Source of the DNA: Leucaena leucocephala
Taxonomy: Eukaryota > Streptophyta > Magnoliopsida > Fabales > Fabaceae
DNA: 64,000 nt
Assembly (NCBI GenBank): GCA_037074615.1
Contig: CM073538.1
Location: 21,043,068-21,107,067, forward strand
Reading direction: 5' to 3'
Shown here: piece by piece, positions 12,701 to 25,139 of the stretch
Numbering within the stretch: the stretch's first letter is position 1
Layout: each line of letters begins with the position of its first letter
Position numbers and translations under genes: made by a program
The notes under the pieces: model-generated
What the model saw: only the letters and a program-made list of their open reading frames with translations
Told to the model about the DNA's origin: nothing
The model's database searches: none

Positions 12701-13824
12701 TTGAGATTCAAAAAATAAAACCCTTATTCTACAATATTACTAGCCATTTTTTTGCTACTATTTTCTGTCAAAGCCACGGGTATGGAGTTAATAGGAAAGC
12801 GCGCACAAACTTTCAATTCACAAATTGCCTCATCCACAGGATGTTTGATTTCTTTCACTCTGAAGAGACCTTTATTTTGTTTACACTGATTTCAACAGGA
12901 AATAACTGGTGGAAAAGGTGTTGACGTTGCTGTGGAAGCCTTGGGAAGACCACAGACATTTTCCCAGTGCACACAAAGTGTGAAGGATGGAGGAAAAGCT
13001 GTGATGATTGGACTAGCAAAAGCTGGTGCTGTAGGAGAAATGGATATAAATCGCCTTGTTCGTAGAAAGGTGCATATTCTTTGTATGTAATATATCTTTC
13101 TAACTAATAACACCTTATACTCTCAAGTCTCAACTGGAATGGTCAACATAAACACGAACACCGTTCAAATCAAACTAGCCTTTTGTAACCTGTTTGGAAC
13201 TTCCCTCCCCCCTTTTAAAATTTAATGTTCTCCAAACACTGAAACAAAATCTGTTACCAAATATAAGATAACTCAATTCGTATTAAACTTGTTTTACAAA
13301 AATATAAAAATATTGAAACTCTTGAAGTTAGTAAATAACGGTATTATTTATTTTTTCACAAGTTACAGTGATACTGTGGACCACACGTCATGAATTTTAT
13401 TTATTTCGATGTTCTGTTTTTAAGCCAAGTTTAAGGCTTTAGCTGGATCGATTCATTGAAATATCTTGCATTCACATGAATAATCTGGTTGAAGATGATC
13501 TATGAGTTCAAACTATAGAAACTAAGTTTAGTTTTCTTTTATGTACTGTTGTGAAATTATCTGTTTAAGCTGATGATTATTTTTGGCGCCTTTCATTATT
13601 GCAATGAACCATTACAACATCCCTTTGAGTAGATAAAAGTTATTGGATCGTATGGAGGTAGAGCAAGGCAAGATCTTCCTAAGTTAGTCAGACTGGCAGA
13701 AACAGGTATCTTCAATCTTTCCAATACTGTTTCTAGAAGATACAACTTTGAGGAGGCAGGCAAAGCATTTGAAGATCTCAACCAGGGAAAAATTGTTGGA
13801 CGAGCTGTCATTGAGATAAGATAA
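9785..13824 (+). CDS. zinc-binding (GroES-like, MDR) alcohol dehydrogenase family protein
   Basis: Eight exons: 9785-10085, 10322-10457, 10588-10657, 10742-10835, 11323-11536, 12034-12175, 12899-13069 and 13633-13824, giving 439 residues. The body is a zinc-type medium-chain dehydrogenase. CGVCHSDLH (about 101-109) and the following GHE carry catalytic-zinc ligands, MPCGNCSYCSKGHDDLC carries the four structural-zinc cysteines, and GTGGVGSS is the Rossmann nucleotide-binding loop. It ends RAVIEIR. It closely resembles the plant protein I recall as Arabidopsis AT5G63620, whose substrate I do not know. The first 75 residues precede the catalytic domain and are rich in Arg and Ser with few acids, so a mitochondrial presequence is plausible (inference). 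The start is the first ATG in frame with this leader. The 1320 coding bases divide evenly and all introns are GT-AG. Confidence 0.94.
12364..12476. repeat. 30-bp perfect direct repeat pair in intron 6 of the dehydrogenase gene
   Basis: The 30 bases at 12364-12393 (starting caagttgattgagaagg) recur exactly at 12447-12476, 83 bases apart. The sequence between the copies is unrelated, so this is a recent local duplication. Confidence 0.85.
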
Positions 13825-15790
13825 TCTTGTTTTATATTGCATGCATTGATTTGTGCCTAGAATTCTGCTTCTTGCCCGTAATGCAAGGAATTGTTGGCCT
13901 GAGAACACATGATGGATATTGTTTGCTCATATTCTGCTGTACTGATAGAGTTCCTAACGGCCACGAATAAAATAAATATTTGCATGTCATGTCTGGTTCA
14001 TTTAGTTGAGATAGGTGCGTTTAGATATCTCAAGGTTAAATCCTACAGATTAAAGATATTTGAATGGCCGAAGTGCTCATAATTGACATCTTATGAATAT
14101 ATTGCATTCATGCACTGCACTTTACATGAATGAGAATTCCTGCATTTTCTGTTTAATTGGGGTAAGAAACCATCGGGGCCCCTCATCTTTGGTTTTAAAA
14201 GGGCTTCTAGCTCAAATTTTAGTTTAGTAAAATTTTAAAACAAATAGTCATATTTGTTTAAAAATTTTTTTGGATTAAACTATAATTTTAGATAAGTTAT
14301 TGACAGTAGTTTCTATAACAGTAAAAAGCTTATAGATTATCTAATTATTATTTTATTCTTACTTTTTCTTATACCCTCTTTTTTCTCTTTTCTCTCTTCT
14401 TTCCTCTCTCTTCTCCACCCATTCTCCTCTCTCATTTCTCCTATTTTTAATAAAATTATACCATTTCTAGTAATTTTTCAATTACAAAAATTCTTTTAGT
14501 AATAATTATACAAATACTCATTTATTCATAACTATTTTTTTTCTATAAATTCTTTTCTAATAATCATTTTTTAAAACTATCTAAAAGATATTTTTTTATA
14601 AGTCATTTTTTAAACTCTTATCTAAATAGAAACTTAAACATACAACATAAGGTTGCAGCTGGTCAAACTGGGTATTTTGAAAAACTTAAAAAAATAGGGC
14701 CTCTTCAATCAATATAAAATACTCCTTCTAATTCTTAATATAATAGCCTGTTAACTAATTTAAGTAGATTAAAAAAGTTAAATAAATTAGTTAATTATAA
14801 TAAATGTGATATGATTTTTCTAAATTAAGCTTAAGTCTGTATAAATATAAAATTATAATATAGATAAATTAGTTGAGAAAAAATGATAAATATTAGATAT
14901 AAAATGAATTAAGATTTTATATTTAAAATTAAATCTCCATAATATGATTTATTTCTCAAATTTATATATCTAAATTTTAAAATTCATATTAAACAACACT
15001 AAATCATAAGTCATATAAATAGTGTTGTAAAAAATGTTAAGGATCCATAAAAAGTACATGCTCATATTTTAGTTTCACACAATGCATGAAGAACATGTTA
15101 GGTCCTGATAACCCCTTGGGTTGTTTTACATCTGATAGCTTTTAAACCAAACATAAAATTGGACAAGTATACTCTTACTTAACAAAAATCAAATTAAATT
15201 TGACCATAATCACGTATCTTGCAATTGACCTTCAATATGTGTAGTTTTCATCCATCTAAAGATGAATCACAGGGCATTAAGACTACAAATGTTGGGGCAA
15301 TTGAATCTTATAAAACTGTCGAATGAATTCCTGTCGGATAGCAGGAGAAAAATAGACGTCCTATAACCCCTATACACACATCACGACAGGCAACTATAAA
15401 TTCACATAGATGGTTCCACGTAAATTTTCACTTCCAACAGTAAAATGCAGTAACCAAACAGAACAAAAAATAATAACAAGAATTAAAGCAGGGTAAATAC
15501 ATGAATTCTTTTTTGTACCTACTACGGTTATTATTAGTAAAATGGCGTTATCCATAGACAAAATTTCAGGATCAAGCACAAAATTCATGCTTGTCCATCA
15601 TCCTATGATAGATTAAACTACCGCTTAATCCTCCAGTTCCTTCTCAGACCTTGGACCAACTGAATCATTTGCTACTATTCTCCATATCTAATCACAAAAG
15701 AAACAAATGAGAAGACACTCGGGCAAGAAGTTTCAGCTTTCATCAATCTGAAAAGCTAAACTTAACAGATGTAAGGCCTCCTTGCATCAC
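13825..15790. other. convergent intergenic region between the dehydrogenase and DDT genes
   Basis: Both genes end into this 2-kb stretch, so its edges hold the two 3' UTRs. It contains one copy of the GAGAGATG-core MITE family (about 14190-14645) and an AT-rich repeat-like block at 14740-15000. No coding sequence seen. Confidence 0.55.
14190..14645 (+). mobile_element. degenerate MITE-like repeat, CT-rich core orientation
   Basis: The order of motifs matches the repeat at 47915-48440: 'attttagtttagtaaaattttaaaacaaatagtcatatttg', 'cttatagattatct', a CTCTCTTCT-rich core, 'catttattcataact', then 'aaactcttatctaaatagaaact' (described in pieces). It is the opposite orientation to 24552-25136. The ends are decayed. 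Confidence 0.5.
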
Positions 15791-18700
15791 CTACTCTTCC
15801 TTCCACTTGTTAACATATTTGAGGAAAGCATTGGCGGGATTTTCTCTAGGGGGCGCTCGAACACGAGTCGACCTACGGAGCACAGACTCATCTAGTGCGA
15901 TCTTCTGTATCTGATCCTTTGACCTCTTCTGAAGTTCCGTGCTATAAACATGGAATATAATAAAATGAAGTTAACTGACGAGAAAAACTTAGGAATATAT
16001 TGATAACATTTAAAAGTATATTCAACGGAAGATGGGAAGTTTATATGGCATCACTAGAAAATCAGAACCTGATTTAGCAAATACAGGTTTCACGAGAATC
16101 AAGATGGTGACCGAGGTCATTATTTCAAAATGTTAAATTAACTCACCATATTTTACTATAATATTTTTCCAGTTGCTTGTGCAATGCTCTTTCCCGCACA
16201 CCCTTGCGATTCAGTGACCTCATCAATGCCTCAAGCTATTCAAGCATACCAATAAAAAGTTAGAAATCTCATGCATAAAGGAAAAGCATATATAAGCAGG
16301 CCATTTGAATTCAGTACCTCTTCCTTGCTGCTGTAGTAGCCCCACTCCTTGGAATCAGAACTTTCTACAAATAGCCTCCCATCACGGCGAAACCACCAAT
16401 ACCTGTTGTAATGCCTGTCTTTACCTAGGGGACTTGTACGAACAAATCGTTTTTCCATCTCTCGTTCAAAATATTCTCTCTGCAACAAACAGAAGCATTA
16501 GAAGTCCAATGGGAAAACTAAATAAATTGAAAAGAAATGGAGGTAGGCTGAACCCTCTGTTCAAAACTATTCTTCTCTGATGGATTCTTCTCCCCGTTTA
16601 ATTGCTTCTGGGATTCCTTTCTGGATGAGTCATTTTCATTTTCTGCTGGTTCTTTCAGTTCTAAACTCAGCTTCTTAGATGACTTTTTGGATGCACCGTT
16701 TGAATGCTTATCCATACTGCTCATAAATTTAGAACAAATTTTATGTTGTAAGTCATGATAACTACTGAAAAGAAAACCCAAAGGCACGCAGCTACAATTC
16801 ACAATATAAACACTGACCTTCCACCCAAAGCATCCCCGTTCCTAGATGATTCCTTCTCTCCATTTCTTTTCTTTCCTATTTCTCCGTTCTGTTTACTGTT
16901 ATTATTTTTTGTTGAGACAGTTGCTACACTTATTTGACAGTGCCCATCCATACTTCCATTGCTCTCAAACTCACCTTTCAACCGTTCCTTTTCTTCTCGT
17001 CTTTTTCTACCATCTTCTAGCGCTTCTCCTCTTCTAGTAGCACCAAGTGCCTGCCGCTGTTCAATAACTTCGTCCAATTTTTCCCTAAAAATGGAAGTTT
17101 CAAGAACTTGATTGACCAATTCGTACAGGATTTCTAGCTTAGCATTGATATCAACGAGGCCATAATGTCCCCTTTTTATGGTAGTAGCTTCAAACTGCCG
17201 TAATCCAGGAACATTGATCATTTCTAGAAAATCGCATAAATATTCTTGCCAATTAATCATTGTAATCTGGAAATAAAATGGGATTAGATACTGACATATC
17301 ATTAATAAAAGAGAGAACTCAGTTGCATAGAATACCAGGTTGCAAGAAAGTTTCATTTGGAACATGTGCATGGAACATAACAAATATATACTGATAACTG
17401 CTAATAGAAGATATATACAAGGGAGATGCTGACCTTAAACTTCCGTTTTCTTTTCTGTACAGCTGAAGCATACTCACCATCGTCTTTCATAAGCACCCGC
17501 AAGAGTGCTGCATGAGATTCTACAAGGAGAACCACGTTGCTTTCCTTGTGGCAGATTGAGTTTTCAAAATCTTCCAGAGAGTAGGGTGACAAGTGCAACA
17601 GCCTACCAAAAGAAGTACAAAAATCCCAAACCATTAAGAGATCCCCTACACAATGAATTGGAACAATGAAGTCTCTCGATGGAGAAGGACAATCAGGATC
17701 ATTTGGTCTAGGCTTCACCAACAAATCTTCAATCGGATATTTGATAGGTTCTTCCTTACATTGGCCATTTTCTGCAAAATTGTGATACCAATAAGGTTAA
17801 GATAAAGAGAAGACTGACTGGACAAATCGTAAGTCTGTAATTTCAGTATAGCAATAATATAATTTGAAATACGGATTTATCAAACATTCATTATTTCCAA
17901 GCTGGAAGAGAAAGCCTCCCCGTTAAAAGAAAATACAAGAGGCTAATCCCAGTGGTACATGCTACAACCCAACAACGACAACATAGAAAGTGAAAGCGAA
18001 AGGGGTGGATGTGCAAAGTGAACTCAAATTCTGCTACAAAAATAACTTCTAATTATACAGTTGTAAATTAAAGGGGAGAGAAACCAATTCTAAAAGCAGA
18101 CAAAATGACTTCAACCTTTAAATTTTACCTTTCACTGAATGATCCGACTTACTCCTTTTGCAATTTTCAGCTTCTCCATTTATATCCTGAACATGATAAA
18201 TTTGATACCAAAAAAAAACACATCACTAACAAACCAACCAAGAAACTATACTTTGGACATTTAATCCTACGATAGTTTACTGTTTCTTTCACCTTTATCA
18301 ATTAAATTTTGTTCTTTATGCATGGATCAGAGAGATGAATGAAGCTGAAACTACTATCCCTCTCTGTTTACCTCATTTTTCCTTTTCTTGTTGCAAATTA
18401 AAAGTCCGTTGTTGAAGAAAGCTCTTCCTTTTAATTCCTCTGGGATATCAGTTGAGATTCCATAATTTTGGGCCAATTCAACATGTATCACCCATGGAGC
18501 ATTTCGATATGTAGATTCCCGGATAAAAGATTTCAAGATGTTCCTGCTAAAAGGAAATTTCTTCTGCACCAAATCCTTGGCACTGACTTCTGCGTTTTTT
18601 ATTGTTCTCTTGTTCTTGTCAAGCCAAGCTACCTCATAACGGGATTCATCAACTCCTTCTTGCACGACTTTCAATATTTTGCAGGGATGCTCCCCGTCAT

Positions 18701-20391
18701 CCTTTTTTCCATGCAGCTCCGCACCCACATAAAGCTGTTCCTGCAATTTTTCAGTTATTGCATCGGCGAGGTCCCTCAAAGGAAGCATGCCTGCCAAAAC
18801 AAAACATCATTCATGGTGTCCAGCAAGCACGCACGCACATACAATACAAGCGTTTTGATGAAAATCCAATAAGTTGCATAATCCAGCACACTTGGATCAA
18901 ACACACAGGACCTGTTTGTTTCTGTCATTGTTTTTTAATTGTCAGTTTTCAAACAAGTTTTATCAATAATTCTTGGGAAAAAAATAAATCCATTTCGTGG
19001 ATCATTCATTGTCAGAGAACAGAAAATTTGTTTGGTGAGTTAACTCTAAGAAAAAGTTTCAAAGACGCTTTATTTTAAATTTGTCAAATTTAAAGTTTAA
19101 AACTGTTTACTAGCTTTTAGTTAACTTTCAGCAGTTGGGTTTCCAGACACACCATCAAGTCATTTTCCATTATTTCTCTAGTGATTGCAAAACACTCATT
19201 TAGAAGTTATAATTTAAAATACGCTCCATGTTAGATATGTGAACATTAACATTCTCTCGTTATGGGACAAATAAAATATATTATAGGAAAAGAAAAAAGT
19301 TTTGAGATAATATAGTCTTTTCAGCTCTTTCCAAAACGAAAATCAAATATCAACAAATACTAGAACCAAAAACCATGTACAACACAATGACAAGAGTTTC
19401 TCTAAGAAAGAAAAACATACTCAATTTCTCTTCTGAATAGCATTAACATGAGATTATTCTTTGGAATGAGAGATGAATAGCTTGATTAAAATGCGTATGA
19501 TGACAACCAACAACTAGACATCATGGGAACTACAAACTTCTGTGCAGCATAGAAAACCAAACATACTTCAATTTCTCTTCTGAATAGCATTAATAGATCA
19601 AAACAACACGATACTTTAATTCACAACTGCGTAAGCAGATAACATCAGAATATTTTATGAAAGCACTCCATCTCTATAGACGCTTGCAATGTATTTCACA
19701 AGCATCTTACCTTCAGATATATACCATCATAAACAACATCCAGTTCCTATAAAATTCAGCAGACCAGTAGACATCATATACCCAGAAAATTTTGGACTCG
19801 TCAAATGCACACAGCAATATAATCATACACAACGAAAGGAAATCATGTATACAATATTCCATAATAGAATAATACTAAACAGATCTATGATCATATCAAC
19901 ATATATTCCTCTATCACAGATAAGAATAGTTCTTACTGAATTGAATAATCCTTAGTGCAGGAGCCATTAATTCTTTGGGAATTTGTTGGACTTTTTCAGT
20001 GGCACGCTTTTCTGACACCATAGCCTCTTCATAAGTCAAGTTAGTTTTCCCAGTGACTTTACATGTCCAAACTCTCTGGCGATACAAATTTATACGGTTC
20101 AAATAATCACTATTTTGCATTAAGGCAGGCCAAAAGTTATCATCTAACTGAGGGGACCAGGTATGAAATGGTGACAACGTAAATGGTGTCTCTTTGTTTA
20201 TTTACATCAATGTAAACTACAAATGCAAAAATGAATCCCTAATATAAAACATCAATATCAGTAAATTAAAAAGGATACTGATAATCTCGGAAAATTTCTT
20301 TTGTAAATCGAACTTGATGGATGAGCTCATGCGGCTCCAAATCCTTAGGTGGCTCAGCCAAGACAAAAGGCTTCCTTTTTAAAAGAGGCAT
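15791..20391 (-). CDS. DDT and WHIM domain protein (plant DDT-related, ISWI-associated type)
   Basis: Ten coding exons, given as plus coordinates from the start: 20391-20279, 20109-19937, 18790-18372, 18186-18129, 17771-17434, 17266-16818, 16716-16554, 16479-16318, 16235-16147 and 15941-15791, giving 704 residues. The N-terminus (MPLLKRKPFVLAEPP, then a region containing NLYRQRVWTCKVTGKTNLTYEEA) looks like a WAC/Acf1 DNA-binding domain. A DDT domain lies around 285-345 (DLLMVWDFCTSFGRLLHL). A WHIM helix follows near 410-440, and the WHIM signature GKDRHYNRYWWF is at about 590-601. Basic clusters (KKRK, QKRKRKFK) suggest nuclear import, and the acidic and Ser-rich linkers look disordered. Plant DDT proteins of this kind bind ISWI remodellers (family knowledge). 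I recall the Arabidopsis counterpart as AT5G08630. The total of 2115 coding bases divides evenly. Confidence 0.93.
19419..19592. repeat. direct repeat pair of about 30 bp in intron 2 of the DDT gene
   Basis: 'caatttctcttctgaatagc' followed by attaa occurs near 19425 and again near 19567, with similar but not identical flanks. It is probably a small local duplication. Confidence 0.6.
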
Positions 20392-20424
20392 CTAGAAGTA
20401 TGCTGTCAAAGAGAGACAATCACC

Positions 20425-21540
20425 CTGCATAGAGAAATTGGAAGAACTATTTCAGTAATGTAAATCATACGGTTCCTGCACAAGCTTGAAACAATTGAAC
20501 ACAGGAACCAATTAAATCATCAATATCAACATATATAACCTATAGAAAACCACGCTATTCATAAGTCGTGCGTTGCAGCTCATCCCAAACTCCGTACAAA
20601 GCATTAGACCAACAGGCCGACATCTAGTTGGAATTAAAAACTAAGTCGGTACTAAAGATGGTTTAATTGGTTGAGTATTAATATGATAGCCATAATATAA
20701 AACACTCTCACTCTGGTGAAGCACGTTCATTAATTAAAGATAAGCGTTTCCAGTGTCTGAACCCTAACATGTCCCGGAAAAAGAAACTGATAAGTCACTT
20801 CTAGTCAAATCAACCAAAAAGAATTGAAAGGGCAATCTAAGTTGTCATTGCGACATTTCAATCCATAAGCAATGTAGCTAGCTTAAAAAAGACAGTGTCA
20901 GGTAAAAGTTCATGCAGTTCGGTTCAACTCCATAAATTATTCGCTACAAAAAGAATTAAAATTGTTTTGCAAAATTGACAGTACAAGACCCCACATTAAA
21001 GTTCGAATACAAAAACGCCTAACATTGAGACTCCCATCAAAACGTTAAAAAAGAGAAGCCCAGATACGATGTAATAGAAAGGAAACCCTAGAATATGCAT
21101 ATTTTGCGATCTCAGACCAAATAAAGTTTGGTGCCAATATACGCAAACCCCAACAAACTCGAAGCAATGCATGATAAGTAAAATAAAAATGACGAGAAAT
21201 AATGGCAACCCTCATCGACAAACAGGAGTGAAACGAAAAATGGAAAAAATCTCAAATCGCCGACTACGCGCAAAACCTTCGTTCCCGCCAGAACCAGTTC
21301 GCGAGCAGTTGAAAAAAAAAACACAGCTGTGAAGTGAAAAGGTGGAGAGAGAAGATAGAGCGAGAGCACAAGAGGGAGGAGAGAGGATCTTACAGTGAAA
21401 TCCCGCGGAATGTAAGAATCAAGAATGTATATTGAAGCGAGAGAGGGGTCTTCGTTTGTATATTCTGAGAGTTCTAAACGAAGAGGTCTCTCACGTTTTC
21501 TCTCTCTATACCCTCTTTCTGTCTCGCCCCGTCCCTCCTT
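20425..21540 (-). promoter_or_regulatory. 5' UTR intron, leader exon and core promoter of the DDT gene
   Basis: Upstream of the ATG at 20391 there is an acceptor (TATGCAG on the minus strand) ending at 20425, and a donor GTAAGATCC starting at 21393. This makes a 969-bp intron inside the 5' UTR. The leader exon would start at 21394 and run to about 21480-21540. A TATA-like AAATATATG (minus strand) lies near 21555-21565. The leader is rich in GAGA/CTCT, common in plant 5' UTRs. Boundaries on the upstream side are estimates. Confidence 0.6.
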
Positions 21541-21609
21541 GTGGGAAACAAAACATATATTTAACTCTTCATGTGAATTGCGATCATACCCTTCAGCTTA
21601 CCTTTATTT

Positions 21610-21870
21610 CAGAAAATAACCCGGCCATTTGTGGGCTTGGGGCCCATTTTATTCTTTGGGTCTGGGGCTTGTACTTTTTATTTGCTATAAAAAAAATTAT
21701 CTATCATCCGTAGTTTCAACTGACGAAAAGATGATACATTTTATTTGGTATAAAAAACCTTTATTTCAGAAAATAACCTGGCTCTTTGTGGGCTTGGGGC
21801 CCATTTCATTCTTTGGGTTTAGGGATTGTACTTTTTATTTGTTATAAAAAAACTTATCTATCATCCGTGC
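21610..21870. repeat. 157-bp tandem duplication carrying site II (GGGCCCA) elements upstream of the DDT gene
   Basis: The segment beginning 'cagaaaataacc' at 21610 is repeated from 21767, so the period is 157 bases. Each copy carries GTGGGCTTGGGGCCCAT (21631-21647 and 21788-21804), two abutting TGGGCY-type site II motifs, which TCP factors bind in plant housekeeping promoters (known). The copies differ at scattered bases. Confidence 0.85.
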
Positions 21871-21885
21871 GTTCAACTGGTGAAA

Positions 21886-22865
21886 GGGTGAAACATGCGA
21901 CTATTTGGAGAGTGTTTGATCCTTGAGAATTACCACTTTATTGTGGTTATAGTCGCAGTGCTTAGGAAGGCATCCTAGCTCTTGGGTGCCTAGGTTTACG
22001 CCTGAGGGTAATAGATAGCTCGCTCTGTTCGACATTGGTATCGCATAGGAGGAAGAGAGACTTTGCCCTGTTCTTGGATAGTGGGTGAGCCCAACCCCTT
22101 TTTAAAGATTTTTGTACCAAAAAAAGCTGATGAAGGGATGAGATATATGACTATTTGGAGCGTATTCAATCCCTAGAGAGTATCACTTTATTGTGGTTCC
22201 AGTCAAGTCACTTGGTAAGACATCTTAACCCCTGGGTGCTTTAGTTTACGCCTGAGAGTAATAAATGACTCGCTTTGCTCGACATTAGTATCGCATAAGA
22301 GGAAGAGAGATTTCGCCTTATCCTTGGATAGTGGGTGAGCTCAACCCCTTTTTAAAGATTTTTATACTAAAAAAACTGATGAAGGGATGATATATGTGAC
22401 TATTTGGAGCGTATTCGATCCCTAAATAATATCATTTTATTGTGGTTCCAGTCGCATTGCTTGGTAAAACATTTTAACCCCTGAGTGTTTAGGTTTACAC
22501 TTGAGGGTAATAGATAACTCGCCTTATCCAAGATTAGTATCATTTAAGAGGAAGGGAGATTTTACCCTGCTCTTTGATCGTGGGGGACCTTAACTCCTTT
22601 CTAAAAATTCTATAACAAAAAAAAAAATTATAATGGGGGTTAAACTCACCTACTATCTAAAGGTAGTGCGAAATTTTTCTTATTCCTAAAAAATACTAAT
22701 ATCAGACAGGACGAGTCGTCTATTGCCCTTAAGTATAAATTTAGGCACTTAGAAGTTATGATGTCTCCCTAAGTATCGCGATAGGAATCATAATAAAATA
22801 GTACTTCTTAAGAATTAAATATATTTTAAATAATCATATATTTTACCCCTTTCAATATCTTAGAG
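21886..22865. repeat. cluster of a roughly 250-bp repeat: three head-to-tail copies and one inverted copy
   Basis: Copies start near 21886, 22135 and 22384. The word ctatttggag falls at 21901, 22151 and 22400, giving a period of 249-250. Each runs from 'gactatttggagcgtattc' through 'tattgtggttcc', 'ggtttacgcctgagggtaat' and 'ggaagagagac' to 'aaccccttttt' and an A-rich tail. A fourth, more diverged copy lies inverted at about 22640-22865. The same family appears at 5335-5450, 8575-8800 (inverted) and 39862-40040. No coding potential is seen. A B-box-like TATTCGATCCC is present, but without a convincing A box I do not call it a SINE. Confidence 0.8.
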
Positions 22866-24548
22866 ATTGTACTTAAAAGAATATGTTTAACAACTTTGGT
22901 TCCAACAATTTTACTGAAAAAAACAACTCTGATTCCAAGCCACGATAAATCTAGTGGAAAAGGGGGGATTTTTTTTTTAAATGAATATATTTATGTATAT
23001 TTTTTATTATTTAAATGTTTTATTTTATTGGATATTAATAATAATTCAAGGTTATTTTATAATATAATATAATTTTCAATAGATAATGGATTGTGCTTAA
23101 TGATATGAGATTCAGAAAGAATTCAAAAACATAAAATAATAAAAAATACAGCTACAATATTTGAATAAAGATAAAAACAATATTCAAGTTTCAATAAATA
23201 TCTATTTTAATATTTTAATAAAATTTATTAATTAAATGTATCAATATATCATATATAACAAGATGATTTTAGATGAGGAAACCGCTGTTCATACAAGCGA
23301 CTCCTTGCTACTTTTATGTTCACAATACCAGTTAAGATTTTTGTAGTGTTAGTTCATGCGTGGAGCTTGCTACATAATCATGTTATAACGGTAGATTTGA
23401 GTTTTAAAATTTGAAATTCCCAGCAATCACTAATGGGAACATCATTTTTGCCAGTCTAATTTTAGACTATGTTTGGATTAGCCATAGATTTTTTTTTTCA
23501 ATATACCTTTTATAGTAAAAATTAAATAATATAATGTAATCTATGTTAAGATTGATTTTATAAAGAAATTAATTTAATAAACATAAACTTATTTAGATAA
23601 TATAATTAAAAAAATATATTTATATGGAGAATGGCTGAAAATGATATAAATTTTATTAAATACATATATAATATATAATTTGATAATTTTATGAAAATTA
23701 TTAAAATTAAAATTGCATGCCACCAGCGTTCATCCTAAACCAGGATATAAAAATAGCAAGAGATAATAAGGATAATAAATAAATAAATGTTAAGTTAAAA
23801 ATTGAAAAAAAATATATATATACCTCAATAATGATTTTTCTATTAAAAATTAAAAATATTATAAAAAGTGTGTTTACAAATTATGGTCATCGTATGAGAA
23901 CATTAAAAAATAAAAAAAACCTTTAGTATTAAAAAATAAACAAATTATTTCAATAAAATATATAGTATAAGAAAATAAAATAATGTAATTATAAATCAAA
24001 TAAATGAGGAATAGAATTATAAATATTAAAATATGGGGAAGTGGTGGGAATTAGAAATATAAATAGTTTTCCCTTTTTCTTTCCTTCCTCCTTCCCATAA
24101 TTCCGTTCTCTCTCCTTTCTTCCATCATGGGACCACTTTTTTTTTTTTTTTTGTTATTTTCCTTCATGATTTCCTTCTCTCTCCATGGTGACAACTAACT
24201 TCCTCTCATAAGCAAGAGCTTCTTTTCATAAATTCATTTGGATCCATAAGTCAGGTTAACCGTAAACCAAACATATTCTAATCTAAAAAGTAACATATTA
24301 GTATTAAATAGAAGAAAAAAAACTTTATTTTACTCTCATATGCAAAATATGATTCCAAACATACCTTAGAAGATCAATACTCTAAACTTAAAAATTAGAT
24401 TTTTTTTTGTAAACTTTTTTATTTTTGTCAAACATTTTTCTTTCTTTCATTTCATTAGCCATTTTTTTTGTTACTCTATTATTCTTCATCAATTTATTTA
24501 TTTATACTTCAAAATCATTTACAGGGTAATGTTATTGGTTTCTACAAC
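22866..24548. other. intergenic AT-rich region
   Basis: No gene or clear element seen. The sequence is mainly A/T runs, with a poly(T) tract near 24138-24152. 'gtttggattagcc' near 23470 resembles the MITE end seen at 24552 and may be a fragment. Confidence 0.45.
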
Positions 24549-24551
24549 TTA

Positions 24552-25136
24552 GGGTGTGTTTGGATTAGTTTTTGGAGAATAGATTTTGGGAAGAATAGAT
24601 TTTGGGAATAATAGATTATGGGAAGAATATATTTTGAAAATAGAGATGTTTGGATGATTAATAGTAAAATCACTTTTTATATTAATAAATTACCAAAATG
24701 GGTATGATTTAATTAAAGTATGAGAGATGAGAGAGGGTAGAGAATAAATATGAGAGAGGAGAGATGAGAGAGAAGAAATATGAGAGATGAGAGAGTGTAG
24801 AGAAGAGAGAGGAAATAGGAGATAGTGTGAAGAAGAGAGATGAGAGAGAAGAGAGAGTATAAGAAAAAAGTAGGGGTAAAATAGTAATTGAATAATCTAT
24901 AAGCTCTTTTACAGTTCCAAAATCTATTTTCAGTGGCTTATTCAAAACCATAGTTTCAAACCGAGATTTTGCCCAAAATTAATTCTGGATAAAAATGGCT
25001 ATTTGGGTCAAAGTTTTTCAAACCGAGGTTTTAGCCAAAATCAATTCTAAACACAAAATTGATGTTTAGGTGAAATTTTCCTAAATCGAGATTTTGTCTA
25101 AAATTAATTCTTAAATCATGGGTGCCAAACACGCAC
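24552..25136 (-). mobile_element. Tourist/PIF-Harbinger-like MITE (585 bp)
   Basis: Terminal inverted repeats GGGTGTGTTTGG and, inward from the right, GTGCGTGTTTGG match at 10 of 12 positions. The flanks are TTA on both sides (24549-24551 and 25137-25139), the three-base target duplication of PIF/Harbinger elements. The core is rich in GAGAGATGAGAGAGG, and the right half carries three variants of 'aaaccgagattttgccaaaattaattc' (each shorter than 20 shared bases). It has no transposase. It is the best-preserved member of the family also found near 2945, 14190 and 47915. Confidence 0.75.
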
Positions 25137-25139
25137 TTA

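Noticed and set aside
19914..20177. Longer version of DDT exon 2 reaching to about 20155
   Set aside because: Splicing at the AG before 20109 joins in frame and gives a conserved-looking run into NRINLYRQRVWTC. The longer form inserts an unsupported segment.
21886..22630. Interpretation of the 250-bp repeat as a SINE
   Set aside because: A B-box-like word is present, but there is no acceptable A box at the right distance, no tRNA-like head, and no target duplication was identified.
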